Source: an uncultured Prevotella sp.
GTDB taxonomy: Bacteria > Bacteroidota > Bacteroidia > Bacteroidales > Bacteroidaceae
Direction of reading: 5' to 3'
DNA length: 64,000 nt
NCBI GenBank assembly: GCA_944320105.1
Contig: CALUGA010000004.1
Location: 1-64,000 of the forward strand
Shown here: positions 7,512 through 16,696 of the stretch, piece by piece
Numbering within the stretch: position 1 is the first letter of the stretch
Layout: each line of letters begins with the position of its first letter
Position numbers and translations under genes: made by a program
The notes under the pieces: model-generated
What the model was told of the DNA's origin: nothing
Seen by the model: the letters and a program-made list of their open reading frames with translations, nothing else
The model's database searches: none

Positions 7512-9613
7512 ATGAATTTTATGCATTGCTTCAAGCATCATGCCACTGCCCGCAGGCTGGCCATTGGCCTCTTGGCGGGCCTCGTGGGCGTGGCAGGGGC
7601 CGTGGCTCAGGTGACCGACACCAACTTGCTTTCGTCTGACAACGGGACGGCACGTACACCAACCCCATAATCCGCACGGACTATCCCGACACCGACATCA
7701 TCCGCGTGGGCGACGATTACTACATGATCAGTTCCTCGTTCGCCTGTATGCCGGGCATACCCGTGTGCCACTCCAAGGACTTGGTGAACTGGAAAGTGAT
7801 AGGCCACGCCTACGACAGCCTCACCTTCCTGCCCTCTTACAGCATGGAACGGCAGGAAACGGCCTACGGCCGGGCCTGCTGGGCGCCAACCATGCGCTAC
7901 CACGACGGGTGGTTCTACATCGGCGTAAACCTCAAGGCCGACCGCTTCGTGATGTTCAAGAGCCGCAAGCCCGAGGGGCCTTACACCATGCACCCGTTCA
8001 AGCAGCAGCTTTACGACCCAGGCTTGTTCATCGACGACGACGGCAAGAAGTACGTTACGCACGGCGTTAACGAGATACGAGTGACGCGCTTGAACGACGA
8101 GGGCACCGAGGTGATGACGCCGGGCGACAAGGGCAAGGTGGTGCTGAGCGCCCCCGAGGGCTGCCGTCTCTACTTCGAGGGCTGCCATACCTACAAGCGC
8201 AACGGCTGGTACTACATCTTCAACCCGGCCCAGGGGTATAACGGGGTGCAGATGGTAAGCCGCTCGCGCAGCCTCTTCGGCCCTTACGAGACGCGCGTGC
8301 TCATCGACGACGACATCAATTACGCCAATGCGGGAGTTCACCAGGGGGGCTACGTGGAGACGGCCGAGGGCGAGTCGTGGGCTTTCACATTCCAAGACCG
8401 CGACTACATGGGGCGCGACATGATGCTCTATCCCATGCGGTGGGTGGACGACTGGCCCGTGGTGGGCCTCGACCCCGACACCACCAAGATAACGCCCGAG
8501 CTGGCGGCGAGGATGGGCAGGCTCACTCCGGGCAAGGGAGTGGTAACTTACCGCAAGCCAGCCGTGAAGGCCAGGCAGGAGCTTGCCTACCCCCAGGAGA
8601 GCGACGACTTTGGCTCTGCCACGCTCAAGCCGGTGTGGGAGTTCAGCCATGTGCCTATAAAGGAGAAGTGGTCGCTCACGGAGCGCCCCGGATTCCTGCG
8701 CATTTACGCCTCGCCGGCAAAGGGTTATGAGTGGGCGCGCAACTCGCTTACGCAGAAGATAGCGCAGCCCGTGTGCAGCGGCACCGCCCGCCTCGATGTG
8801 CGGGGGCTTAAGCCCGGCGACTTCGCAGGCAACGGCATCATGGGCAGCCTGATGCTCCAGCAGGGGGTGCGCCGCACGGACAAGGGGCTGATGCTGGAAA
8901 TTCACCAGAGCAAGCACGTAAGCGATGACCTTGTGGAACAAAAGGAGATAGACCCCAACACCGACTATATCTGGCTGCGCACGAGCGTCACCAAGCGTGG
9001 CACGGTGCAGTTCTCCTATGGCCTTGACGGCCAGCATTACGAGACTTTTGGCCGTGAGGCAAGCTCCGGCTTCTGGCGATTTCTCGGCCTCCGCCACGCA
9101 TTGTGCTGTTACAACCACGTGACTGGCAAGGACTCGGCTTACTTCACAACCGGCAATCTCCGCCGTGCCATTAGTGGCTATGCCGACTTCGACAGCTTCA
9201 CCATCGAGGGGGCGTATCGCGGAAACCATTACGATGCGTTCTCAACGCTCGACTTCGACTTGTACGATGATTGCCAGGGGCTTCGCTTGTTCAGGCCGCA
9301 GGACTATAATCCCGTGCAGTATTTCGGCGACGTGGAGCCGGGGGCATGGATCTCTTTCTTCAACCTTGAGTTTGGCCGCCCGGCAAAGAAGCTCAACCTT
9401 GAGCTGAAGGCGCGGTTCAGCAATGCGGTGATGGAGGTGCGCAGCGGCGCTGCCGGCGGCGACTTGCTGGCCACTTGCAAGCTTAAGGCCACCGGTGGCA
9501 AGTGGTCGCGCCAGTCGTTCGACGTAGGCGTTCCCGCCGGAACGCACAAGCTTACGTTTGTGATGAAGGGCGGAACCGGCGGCATGCTCCTTAAGAACTT
9601 CCGCTTTGAATAA
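7512..9613 (+). pseudogene. GH43 glycosidase with C-terminal CBM6-like domain, frameshifted
   Basis: Predicted secreted beta-xylosidase/alpha-L-arabinofuranosidase. A signal peptide is encoded from ATG 7512 (hydrophobic stretch LAIGLLAGLVGVAGAVA), then SDNG, after which the frame fails. One base missing in GGG at 7644-7646 would join it to GTYTNPIIRTDYPDTDII and the long frame that runs from 7706 to 9613. That frame shows VGDDYYMISSS, CWAPTMRYHDGWFYI, YDPGLFIDDDG (pKa-modulating Asp) and YFEGCHTYKR (general acid Glu), a DUF1349-like middle and a C-terminal beta-sandwich that resembles CBM6. The catalytic-base Asp (in DYPDTD) lies between the break and the GTG at 7706, so a product started at 7706 would lack both export signal and base. 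An 11-bp inverted repeat (7454-7464 with 7523-7533) overlaps the start. Confidence 0.82.
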
Positions 9614-9627
9614 GTGGTTTCGCTTCA

Positions 9628-9674
9628 GCCGCCCGTTTTCGGCCAGCTTTTTCCTTCAGGTTGAAACGGGCGGC
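9628..9674 (+). terminator. hairpin after GH43 gene
   Basis: GCCGCCCGTTT (9628-9638) is the exact complement of AAACGGGCGGC (9664-9674); loop of 25 bases. No clear T-tract follows, so it is a weak terminator or an RNA-stabilising hairpin. Confidence 0.45.
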
Positions 9675-9808
9675 TTGGCGTATGCGGGCGGTGGCTGCGC
9701 GCAGTTAGTGCTGCCCCGTGGCGATGCCATCCAGCCAGTGTTAAACAATATTAATGCTTGTTTGGCTTTGCTCTTTCTCGCGTATTATGTATGTAATGCA
9801 AGCAAATC

Positions 9809-10309
9809 ATGACGCAAGAGGAGTTTGAGGACAATGCACAGCGCATGCGCAACAAGGCGCTCGGAGTGGCTCGCGGCTGCGGCTTGGGCGATGCCGATGC
9901 TGACGATGTGGCGCAGGACACGCTGCTGCGGCTGTGGACGCTGCACGGCGACATCCTCTCGGGCAACCATGCGGAGGCGTTGGCTGTGGTTGTGGCCCGG
10001 CGGTTGGTGGCCGATAGGTTCCGGGGGCGTGCAAGGGAGGCCATTGGCACGACGCGCGACGTGGTAGATGAAGGCATGGCGCAGCCTGACGCAATGCTTG
10101 AGGCGGCCGAAACTACTGGCTGGGTCGCTGCCCGGCTGGCGTCGTTGCCGCCCACGGAGTGGCATGTGTTGCGCATGAGGCAGGTGGAACAGAAGTCTCG
10201 CGGCGAGATAGCGCGCATTTTGGGCATTGCCGAAACATCGGTGTCTACGTTGTTGGCTCGTGCCAGAAGGAGTTTGCTTGACGACATAAAGAGGAGGAAC
10301 GGACGATGA
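9809..10309 (+). CDS. ECF-family RNA polymerase sigma factor
   Basis: Alternative sigma factor of the extracytoplasmic-function type. The 166-residue protein has region 2 (DADADDVAQDTLLRLW, the -10 recognition helix start) and region 4 (LPPTEWHVLRMRQ ... SRGEIARILGIAETSVSTLLARARRSL, a helix-turn-helix for the -35). Its stop codon overlaps the start of the next gene by four bases (ATGA at 10306-10309), so the two are translationally coupled, as sigma/anti-sigma pairs often are. No FecR or TonB receptor follows, so this is not the usual SusC-linked type. Target genes are unknown. Confidence 0.87.
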   Translation: MTQEEFEDNAQRMRNKALGVARGCGLGDADADDVAQDTLLRLWTLHGDILSGNHAEALAVVVARRLVADRFRGRAREAIGTTRDVVDEGMAQPDAMLEAAETTGWVAARLASLPPTEWHVLRMRQVEQKSRGEIARILGIAETSVSTLLARARRSLLDDIKRRNGR

Positions 10310-10989
10310 AAGGAAAAGTGACAGACAAGGAAACTATTGCCCGTCTGCTTGAAAAGTTCATGGCGGGAGATACAACGCTCGCTGAGGAACGGCTGTTGGC
10401 CGACTATTTTGCCGGTGGCGACGTGCCTGCGGAGTGGGAGGCTTACAAGGTGATGTTCGGCTATTTCGCCGCCGGGATGCCCGTTGGCGAGCACATGAAG
10501 AAGCCTAAGCGCACCACGTTGCGCGTCTTGTGTGCAGCTGCTGCGTCTTGTGCGGCTGTGGCATTGCTGTTGTTGCTGCCTTGGGCAGGGCGCATGGCGG
10601 AGCATGAAGTTCGGCCAACAGTGGCCGCAGGGGTGGCCAATGAAACATTTGCCGGGCGTCAGTGCAGCAGTGGCATTGCAGAGGCCGACAGTCTGAAGGT
10701 GGACAAGCCTGGCACATTGCGGTCGCCGCACAAGGTCGCTCGGCCAGTCAAAAAGGTTTCACGGCGTGTTGGCCATAGTGTTGCCCCGCCGATGCAGCTG
10801 GCCGCTGCCGACAATGCGGCCATGCGCCGCGCCGACAGTTTGGCTGAGGTTGAGCTGCGGGAGGTGGCCCGGCAGCAGGCTTTGGCCCTTGAACTTATAG
10901 AGGTTTTTGGCGCGATTCAGGCTGAGGCCGCCGACAGTCTGGTGGAGGCCATGTGCGAAGGCTATGGTGATGACGTGATTGTTTTGTGA
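10306..10989 (+). CDS. single-pass membrane protein, probable anti-sigma partner
   Basis: I do not recognise a named family. The 227-residue protein has a cytosolic N-terminal helical part (ETIARLLEKFMAGDTTLAEERLLADYFAGGDV, a pattern common in Bacteroidales proteins encoded beside ECF sigma factors), one membrane segment around residues 70-90 (LCAAAASCAAVALLLLLPWA) and an extracytoplasmic Ala/Glu-rich C-terminal half. It starts inside the sigma-factor stop codon. Gene order, coupling and topology suggest that it holds or releases the sigma factor in response to an envelope signal; this is inference. Confidence 0.6.
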   Translation: MKGKVTDKETIARLLEKFMAGDTTLAEERLLADYFAGGDVPAEWEAYKVMFGYFAAGMPVGEHMKKPKRTTLRVLCAAAASCAAVALLLLLPWAGRMAEHEVRPTVAAGVANETFAGRQCSSGIAEADSLKVDKPGTLRSPHKVARPVKKVSRRVGHSVAPPMQLAAADNAAMRRADSLAEVELREVARQQALALELIEVFGAIQAEAADSLVEAMCEGYGDDVIVL

Positions 10990-11003
10990 CATTATAATAT
11001 TGC

Positions 11004-12002
11004 ATGATTATGATTGGAAGAATGTTTTCTGGCATTGTGGGCGCGGTGCTGTGCTCCATGCCGCTACAGATGGTGGCCCAGCATACCATGGGCGAGGCGA
11101 TAGAGCGCTATGCTGGTGTGCGCACTGGTGCTGATATGTTTGTTTCCACCGAGGTGGTCGGCGGAAACAGTCAGTCAGGAACAGGCGCGCCAAGGTGCCG
11201 GATATATGAATTCGGGATACCGAAAAAGATGTTTGACGAGGCGTTGGACCCGATAATCAAGGCATACGAGGCCGACCGTAGCAAGGCTTATGCCACGGTG
11301 GAGAAATATGTGGACTATAAGATTGGCGACAAGGTAACCGTAACTTATGGCAAGCGACCTAAAGACAAAATTACGTTTGGCAGCAGGCCAGACAGCAAAT
11401 ATCTGGTTATGGCTGTGCGGGACTCGCTCAATCCTGGCAAGCGTTACGTCTATGGATTGGAGTGGTATGACGATCCGGCGAAACGGAAACATATCCGGGG
11501 AACCATGGCCGTGGTCTGGGGAGACGACCCTAAGCAGCTTGAGACGGGGCTAGGGGCACTGCCCGTGCCTACGGCGGAGCAGCTGGCTGGGCTGGAGAGG
11601 TTGGCAACAATTAACCCAGACAGCCTGCAAAACCTTGGTGCTGAGGCGCGCCGCGACCTTAAGAGTGTGGCAGAGCTTAGCCGGATGATGCTGAAAAAGG
11701 CAGAGAATTCGGTTGGGGGCGATGATGCCATCGTCACTGAAGATGAATTCTTGAATAGGTTTGAGCAACTGCGCCACTCCTATATCAATGCTGTTAAGAG
11801 TGGAGCCACGACGATGGTGACTGCCAAGCTTGCCCGCAAGATACGTGACTTGTGCAGAAACCATTCTGATGTGCTGTCGCCATCTATACGCAAAAATGTA
11901 GTGGCGGTGGGTATGTTTGGCGTAATACAAGCGGCAGTGGACCCATACGAAACCAGATTACTAATGGAGGTTCTAAAGGGTCTGGTCAGAGACAATAACT
12001 GA
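11004..12002 (+). CDS. secreted protein of unknown function in sigma operon
   Basis: A 332-residue protein with an N-terminal signal sequence (MFSGIVGAVLCSMPLQMVAQ). It starts 14 bases after the anti-sigma-like gene, so it is likely the third gene of the ECF operon. The middle has EFGIPKKMFDEALDPIIKAYEADRSKAY and a VTVTYGKRPKD stretch; the C-terminal third is helical. I do not recognise a domain. It may be the sensor or an effector of the sigma pathway. The transcript ends at a clear terminator (12023-12068). Confidence 0.6.
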   Translation: MIMIGRMFSGIVGAVLCSMPLQMVAQHTMGEAIERYAGVRTGADMFVSTEVVGGNSQSGTGAPRCRIYEFGIPKKMFDEALDPIIKAYEADRSKAYATVEKYVDYKIGDKVTVTYGKRPKDKITFGSRPDSKYLVMAVRDSLNPGKRYVYGLEWYDDPAKRKHIRGTMAVVWGDDPKQLETGLGALPVPTAEQLAGLERLATINPDSLQNLGAEARRDLKSVAELSRMMLKKAENSVGGDDAIVTEDEFLNRFEQLRHSYINAVKSGATTMVTAKLARKIRDLCRNHSDVLSPSIRKNVVAVGMFGVIQAAVDPYETRLLMEVLKGLVRDNN

Positions 12003-12022
12003 CCTGGTGTATGTGAAACAGC

Positions 12023-12068
12023 AATCCCCTCCGCTGGCAATGGCTGCCTGCCGAGGGGATTTTGCTTT
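12023..12068. terminator. terminator between ECF operon and rhaT
   Basis: AATCCCCTC (12023-12031) pairs with GAGGGGATT (12053-12061), followed by a T-rich stretch. It lies between convergent genes. Confidence 0.75.
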
Positions 12069-12092
12069 TAGGTGAATTGTCGGTGCTTCAGC

Positions 12093-13127
12093 TTATATCA
12101 GCTGGGGCAGGAACGACGATATGATGAGCACGATGATGCCCACGATGAGTACGCCGATGGTCTTTGGCGAGCAGCCTTTCCATTCCTTGAGGATGATGCC
12201 CCACACGTTTGAGAACACCACGTTGAGCGCCATGAGGATGCAGAACGCGAGCGTCATGAGCGTTGGTGACTCGGTGAGGAAGCCCTTGCCGAGCGACAGT
12301 CCGAAGAACTGGCTGTACCACAGCGCGCCGGCCAGGGCGCAGAACACGAGGTTGTTGCCCCAAACATTTGCTTTCTTGTAGTCGCCCCAGGTGCCGTTCT
12401 TGCTGTTTTGGTAGAAGCAGTAGACGGCGTTGGTGACGAATCCGCCCAGCGTTACGAGCATGGTGGCGGGCAGCGTCTTGTACATATCGGGCGTGAGGTC
12501 GCCGAAGTTGATGTCTTTGCCGAACTCCAGGCCCACGTTGAAGCAGCCGCTCATGAAGCCTGCAAGCAGGGCTATGGCCAGTCCTTTGGGGAAGTTGAAG
12601 TCCTTCACGGCCTCGCGCTTCTCCTCCTCTGAGAGCGAAGAGGCTTTCATTGAGCCTGCCACGCCGATGATGGCGATGCCGAGCAGCGTAACCACCACGC
12701 CGAGGATGACGGCGAAGGTGAGCGAGCTGAGCGCGTTGAGTTCGGGGAAGAAGATGTTGAGCAGCACCGGACCCATTATTGTTCCGAGGCCGGCGCAGGT
12801 GCCGAGCGATATGCTCTGGCCCAGGGCCACGCCCAGGTAGCGCATGGAGAGGCCGAAGGTGAGGCCGCCAACGCCCCAGAGCACGCCGAAGAGGATGGTC
12901 ATCCAGATGTTGAACGAAGCCTCGGCGGTGAACAGCTCCATGAGGCTGTGGCCTGCCGGAACGGCCAGCAGAGCGCCCAGCAGCGGCAGCACGAGCCATG
13001 CGAACACGCCCTGCACAATCCAGTAAGACTCCCAGCTCCAGTCCTTTATCTTGTTTATAGGCACGTAGCAGCTCGACTGGCAGAAGGCTCCCACGGCTAT
13101 TATGAGCAGTCCTATGACTATGTCCAT
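12093..13127 (-). CDS. rhaT: L-rhamnose:proton symporter
   Basis: Inner-membrane importer of L-rhamnose driven by protons. The 344-residue protein has about ten hydrophobic segments starting MDIVIGLLIIAVGAFCQSSCYVPINKIKDWSWESYW, a diagnostic RhaT beginning, and YLGVALGQSISLGTCAGLGTIMGP. Length equals E. coli RhaT (344). It is the last gene of the leftward rhaB-rhaA-rhaT operon, separated from rhaA by 160 bases that hold a long inverted repeat, which could reduce or time its expression. Confidence 0.94.
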   Translation of the reverse strand: MDIVIGLLIIAVGAFCQSSCYVPINKIKDWSWESYWIVQGVFAWLVLPLLGALLAVPAGHSLMELFTAEASFNIWMTILFGVLWGVGGLTFGLSMRYLGVALGQSISLGTCAGLGTIMGPVLLNIFFPELNALSSLTFAVILGVVVTLLGIAIIGVAGSMKASSLSEEEKREAVKDFNFPKGLAIALLAGFMSGCFNVGLEFGKDINFGDLTPDMYKTLPATMLVTLGGFVTNAVYCFYQNSKNGTWGDYKKANVWGNNLVFCALAGALWYSQFFGLSLGKGFLTESPTLMTLAFCILMALNVVFSNVWGIILKEWKGCSPKTIGVLIVGIIVLIISSFLPQLI

Positions 13128-13143
13128 TGTGATGTTTTTATTT

Positions 13144-13271
13144 AAGGAGTTAAAGGAGTTACACGAAGTTAAAAGTAGTTAGAGGACAAATGCGCGGCGG
13201 AATGTGTAAGCTCCGCCAACGAGGCTATTGTCCTCTAACTCCCTCTAACTTCTTTAACTCCTTTAACTGCG
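13144..13271. repeat. long imperfect inverted repeat between rhaA and rhaT
   Basis: The left arm (13144-13189) and right arm (13228-13271) are about 40 bases each and pair over most of their length. Both arms are built from repeats of AGTTAAAGG/AGTTAGAGG-like units, and the loop contains a smaller hairpin (GGCGGA with TCCGCC). The transcript would fold into a very stable stem between two operon genes; likely an mRNA processing or attenuation element. Confidence 0.75.
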
Positions 13272-13287
13272 TTTGCTGATTATGGTG

Positions 13288-14544
13288 TTATGCGCGCTTT
13301 GAGGTTACGTCGGCCTCATACTTCTCAACGTCGGCGATGAACTCGTCGCCCACGGGAACGTTGTTGCGCAGGCAGAACTCGTCGTAAACGGCGTTCCAAG
13401 GCATTGCCTTCTCCTCCTCGAGCAGTGCCAGACGCTCGAAGCCCTTGCCCTCGGCCTCATACTTGCGCAGCGTTGCCAGTGGTTCGAGCAGTGCGCGGAG
13501 CATGCACTTCTGTGCGGCGCGGCTGCCTATTACGTAAGCTCCGATGCGGTTGATGGAAGCGTCGAAGTAGTCGAGTCCGTAGTGAACGCGGTCCAAGGCA
13601 CCTGCGCGGACAATCTCCTGGAAGAGGTCCAGCGTCGGGTCGTCCATGATGGTAACGTGGTCGGAGTCCCAGCGGATGGGGCGGCTCACGTGGAGCATCA
13701 GCTCAGGAACGTAGAGCAGCATGGCCGAAACCTTGTCGGCAACGCTCTCCGTGGGGTGGAAGTGGCCCGTGTCGAGCGTGATAATCTTGTTGTTCTGTGC
13801 GGCGTAGGCTGTGTAGAAGTCGTTGGAGCCAACGGTGAAGCTCTCAAGCCCGATGCCGAACACCTTCGACTCGATGCAGTCCTTCATGTTGTCGTACTTG
13901 GTGGCGAATATCTCGTCGAGCGACTGCTTGAGCAGCGAGCGGTACAGGTACTTGTCAACGGTCTGGTCCTTGCTTCCGTCGTGTACCCACAGGTTCATGA
14001 TGCAGGGGTCGCCCTGGGCCTTTCCGATGGCCTCGGAGATTTCGCGGCAACGCTTGGTGTGCTCAATCCAGAAGTTGCGGATGCCGTCGTCGGGGTTGGC
14101 CAGCGAGAGGCTGCCGCTCTTGGGATGTGAGAACGACGTGGAGTTGAAGTCGAGCTTCATGTTGTTTTCCTTAGCCCAGTCAATCCAGCTCTGGAAGTAT
14201 TCGGGTGTAACCTCGTTGCGGTCAACCACCTTTCCCTTGAAGTCGCCGTAAATCTCGTGGAGGTTTAGGCGGTGAGTGCCGGGGATGTAAGACTTAGCCT
14301 TGATGATGTCGGCGCGCAGCTCGTCGATGTTGCGGGCGCGTCCGGGGTAGTTGCCGGTGGTCTGTATGCCGCCGGTGAGTGCTCCGGCCTGCACTTCGAA
14401 GCCCATCACGTCGTCGGCCTGCCAGCAGTGGAGGCTGAGGTGGAAGTTCTGCATCTGCTCCAACACTTTCTCGGTGTCAACACCCATGGCTGCGTAGCGC
14501 TCCTTGGCTATCTCGTAAGCCTTCTGTACTAATTCTGATTTCAT
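13288..14544 (-). CDS. rhaA: L-rhamnose isomerase
   Basis: Metal-dependent TIM-barrel isomerase converting L-rhamnose to L-rhamnulose in the cytosol. The 418-residue product has LSLHCWQADDVMGFE, LNLHEIYGDF, the FNSTSFSHPKS stretch, LWVHDGSKD, and the metal-site region LDTGHFHPTESVADK followed by HVSRPIRWDSDHV. Length matches RhaA (about 419). It lies between rhaB (45 bases upstream) and rhaT. Regulation by the AraC protein encoded at 18231-19103 is likely from context. Confidence 0.96.
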   Translation of the reverse strand: MKSELVQKAYEIAKERYAAMGVDTEKVLEQMQNFHLSLHCWQADDVMGFEVQAGALTGGIQTTGNYPGRARNIDELRADIIKAKSYIPGTHRLNLHEIYGDFKGKVVDRNEVTPEYFQSWIDWAKENNMKLDFNSTSFSHPKSGSLSLANPDDGIRNFWIEHTKRCREISEAIGKAQGDPCIMNLWVHDGSKDQTVDKYLYRSLLKQSLDEIFATKYDNMKDCIESKVFGIGLESFTVGSNDFYTAYAAQNNKIITLDTGHFHPTESVADKVSAMLLYVPELMLHVSRPIRWDSDHVTIMDDPTLDLFQEIVRAGALDRVHYGLDYFDASINRIGAYVIGSRAAQKCMLRALLEPLATLRKYEAEGKGFERLALLEEEKAMPWNAVYDEFCLRNNVPVGDEFIADVEKYEADVTSKRA

Positions 14545-14589
14545 TTCGCTTTAGGTTTTGTTTTGTTTATTTTGTTTGTTGCTTGTACG

Positions 14590-16074
14590 TCAGTCTTTCT
14601 TGCCGGCGGTTATCTCCAGGAAGCGCTCGTAGGCGTTGTCCCATGCGTCGCGGTCGGCCGGCGTGAATCGTTTCAGCTCTAAGCTGGCGGCGATGATGCG
14701 GCGCATGTCCCAGATGTCGGCCACGTCGCCAGCGGCCTTGGCCTGCAGCATGATGTTGCCGATGGCCGTTCCCTCCTGCGGCCCGGCCAGCACCTCGATG
14801 CCGAGCGAGTTGGCCGTAAACTGGTTGAGGTATGCGTTGAGCGAGCCTCCTCCTATGATGTGGAGCACCTCGATGGGGAACGAGGCCATCTCGCGCAAGT
14901 AGTTGAACACCTGGCGGTAGCGCAGCGCGAGCGAGTCGAATATGCAGCGGCATATTTCGGCGTAGCCCTCAGGCACGTGCTGCCCCGTCTGTCGGCAGTA
15001 GTCCTGTATGGCGCTTACCATCGACGCCGGGTTGGCGAACATCGGGTCGTCGGGGTTGATGATGCTCTGGAAGGCGGGCTGCTTCATGGCAGCGGCCTGC
15101 AGCTCGGTGTGCGACTTGGGAGCGTCGGTCCATTCCTTGCGGCAGCGTTCGTAGAGCCACATTCCGCAGATGTTCTTCAGGAAGCGCGTTGTTCCCTCAA
15201 TGCCGCCCTCGTTGGTGAAGTTGCGCTCGTAGCTGAGGTCGTTGATGATGGCGTTCTTGGTCTCGATGCCCATTAGGCTCCATGTGCCGGAGCTGAGGTA
15301 GGCAAACTTCTCGTCCTTGGCAGGCACGGCTGCCACGGCGCTTCCCGTGTCGTGTCCGGCCACGGCTATCACCGGCACGGGGCCGAGGCCAGTCATCTGC
15401 TGCACTTCCTTGGTGAGCACGCCTATCTCGGTGGCGGGGTTAACCATGCGGCCGAAGTTGTCGCGCGTGAGGCCTACGCTCTGCAGCAGTTCCTCGTCGA
15501 GCTGCTTGGTGCGTGGGTCGAGCATCTGGCTGGTTGATGCTATGGTGTACTCGCACACCATCTTGCCCGTGAGCATGTAGCTCAGCGCGTCTGGCACGAA
15601 GAGTATCTTGCCGGCGTTCTTGAGCGCCGAGTCGCCGTTCTTGCGCATGGTGTAGAGCTGGAACAGCGAGTTGAAGTTCATGAACTGTATGCCCGTTATG
15701 TCGTAAACGCGCTCCTTGCCCACGGCGTGCTCGAAGTAGTCTTCCATCATGCCGAAGGTATGGGGGTCGCGGTAGGCTATGGGGTTGCGCAGCAGCGCGC
15801 CGTCGTCGCCCACGCACACGAAGTCAACTCCCCAGGTGTCGATGCCTATGGAGCGTATGGGCAGCTTGCGCTGCGCTGCGAGCTTCAGTCCTTTTATTAT
15901 CTCGAAGTAGAGGGCATAGATGTCCCAGTAAAAGTGGCCGCCGGTCTCTATGAGATTGTTGTCGAAACGGGTTAGTTCCTCAAGCTCTATCTTGCCCCCG
16001 GCGAGGGTGCCGATTATCGTCCTGCCGCTGGTTGCGCCCAGGTCGACAGCAAAGAAATACTTTTTTTCTTCCAT
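14590..16074 (-). CDS. rhaB: rhamnulokinase
   Basis: FGGY-family sugar kinase that phosphorylates L-rhamnulose at C1. The 494-residue protein begins with the phosphate-binding FFAVDLGATSGRTIIG, has SIGIDTWGVDFV, VAGHDTGSAVAAVPA and the C-terminal IIGGGSLNAYLNQFTAN adenosine-binding motif. Length matches RhaB (about 489). First gene of the rhaB-rhaA-rhaT operon; a -7 element, TAACTTTG, is on the minus strand at 16117-16124 without a clear -33, which fits activator-dependent expression. Confidence 0.95.
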   Translation of the reverse strand: MEEKKYFFAVDLGATSGRTIIGTLAGGKIELEELTRFDNNLIETGGHFYWDIYALYFEIIKGLKLAAQRKLPIRSIGIDTWGVDFVCVGDDGALLRNPIAYRDPHTFGMMEDYFEHAVGKERVYDITGIQFMNFNSLFQLYTMRKNGDSALKNAGKILFVPDALSYMLTGKMVCEYTIASTSQMLDPRTKQLDEELLQSVGLTRDNFGRMVNPATEIGVLTKEVQQMTGLGPVPVIAVAGHDTGSAVAAVPAKDEKFAYLSSGTWSLMGIETKNAIINDLSYERNFTNEGGIEGTTRFLKNICGMWLYERCRKEWTDAPKSHTELQAAAMKQPAFQSIINPDDPMFANPASMVSAIQDYCRQTGQHVPEGYAEICRCIFDSLALRYRQVFNYLREMASFPIEVLHIIGGGSLNAYLNQFTANSLGIEVLAGPQEGTAIGNIMLQAKAAGDVADIWDMRRIIAASLELKRFTPADRDAWDNAYERFLEITAGKKD

Positions 16075-16293
16075 TTTAGTATGTTGGCAGTGGTTGTATT
16101 AAAGATTCTACGAATGCAAAGTTAATGATTTTATCGTGAAAACCGATATGGTTATTTGATTTTCTTGCTAAAAGTTTTGATATGCCCGGGGCCGTAAGGC
16201 TGCGCGCCACGAAAACCGTTGCAACCCCGTTTTTGTAAGATTGCTTTACTTTGTCGCCCTGTTTGTGCAATTGCCTGGCACTCAAGGTGTTAC

Positions 16294-16403
16294 GATAATG
16301 GCCGTTTTAGGCTGCGAAACGGGCTGTTTGGGGCGGCCGAACGGGCTGTTTTAGGCTGCGAAACAGGCCGTTTGGCACTGCCGTTAGGCCGCTGTGGGCT
16401 TTT
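16294..16403. repeat. 22-bp-period palindrome array, locus 3
   Basis: Five units at 16294, 16316, 16338, 16360 and 16382 in the 622-base divergent gap between rhaB and nhaD. Units 3 and 4 (AACGGGCTGTTT, AAACAGGCCGTT) are complementary with one mismatch. CTGGCACTC left of it (16275-16283) and a GGCGGCGGTTTTGTAA-like right flank are shared with loci 1 and 2. The only other feature seen in the gap is the promoter area of each gene (TATCTTTG at 16652-16659 for nhaD). Confidence 0.87.
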
Positions 16404-16696
16404 GGCGGCGGTTTTGTAAGGCTTTTTTTCGTTGCAGGCGGGCTGCCATGCCCCGCCTGGCATCGGGCTGGTTTCGCAGCGGATGGTTGGCGGCGGCAGT
16501 GGCTCCGCGTTGCCCCAGGGGGTGGATATGCTTTATATATTATTAAATATGTGTAGCGTGAAACCTGCGGAGTGCTGATCAGAGGGTTGTGCCTGAAAAC
16601 GATTACGCACATATTTTTGCCATATCGACATTGCAATTGGAATATTATTGCTATCTTTGCGCCGACAAAAATAAAACTAATAAATAAACACCTAAA

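Noticed and set aside
7607-9229. A 540-codon leftward frame opposite the GH43 gene
   Set aside because: Val/Ala/His-rich shadow of the glycosidase; no domain, and the plus strand encodes clear GH43 motifs.
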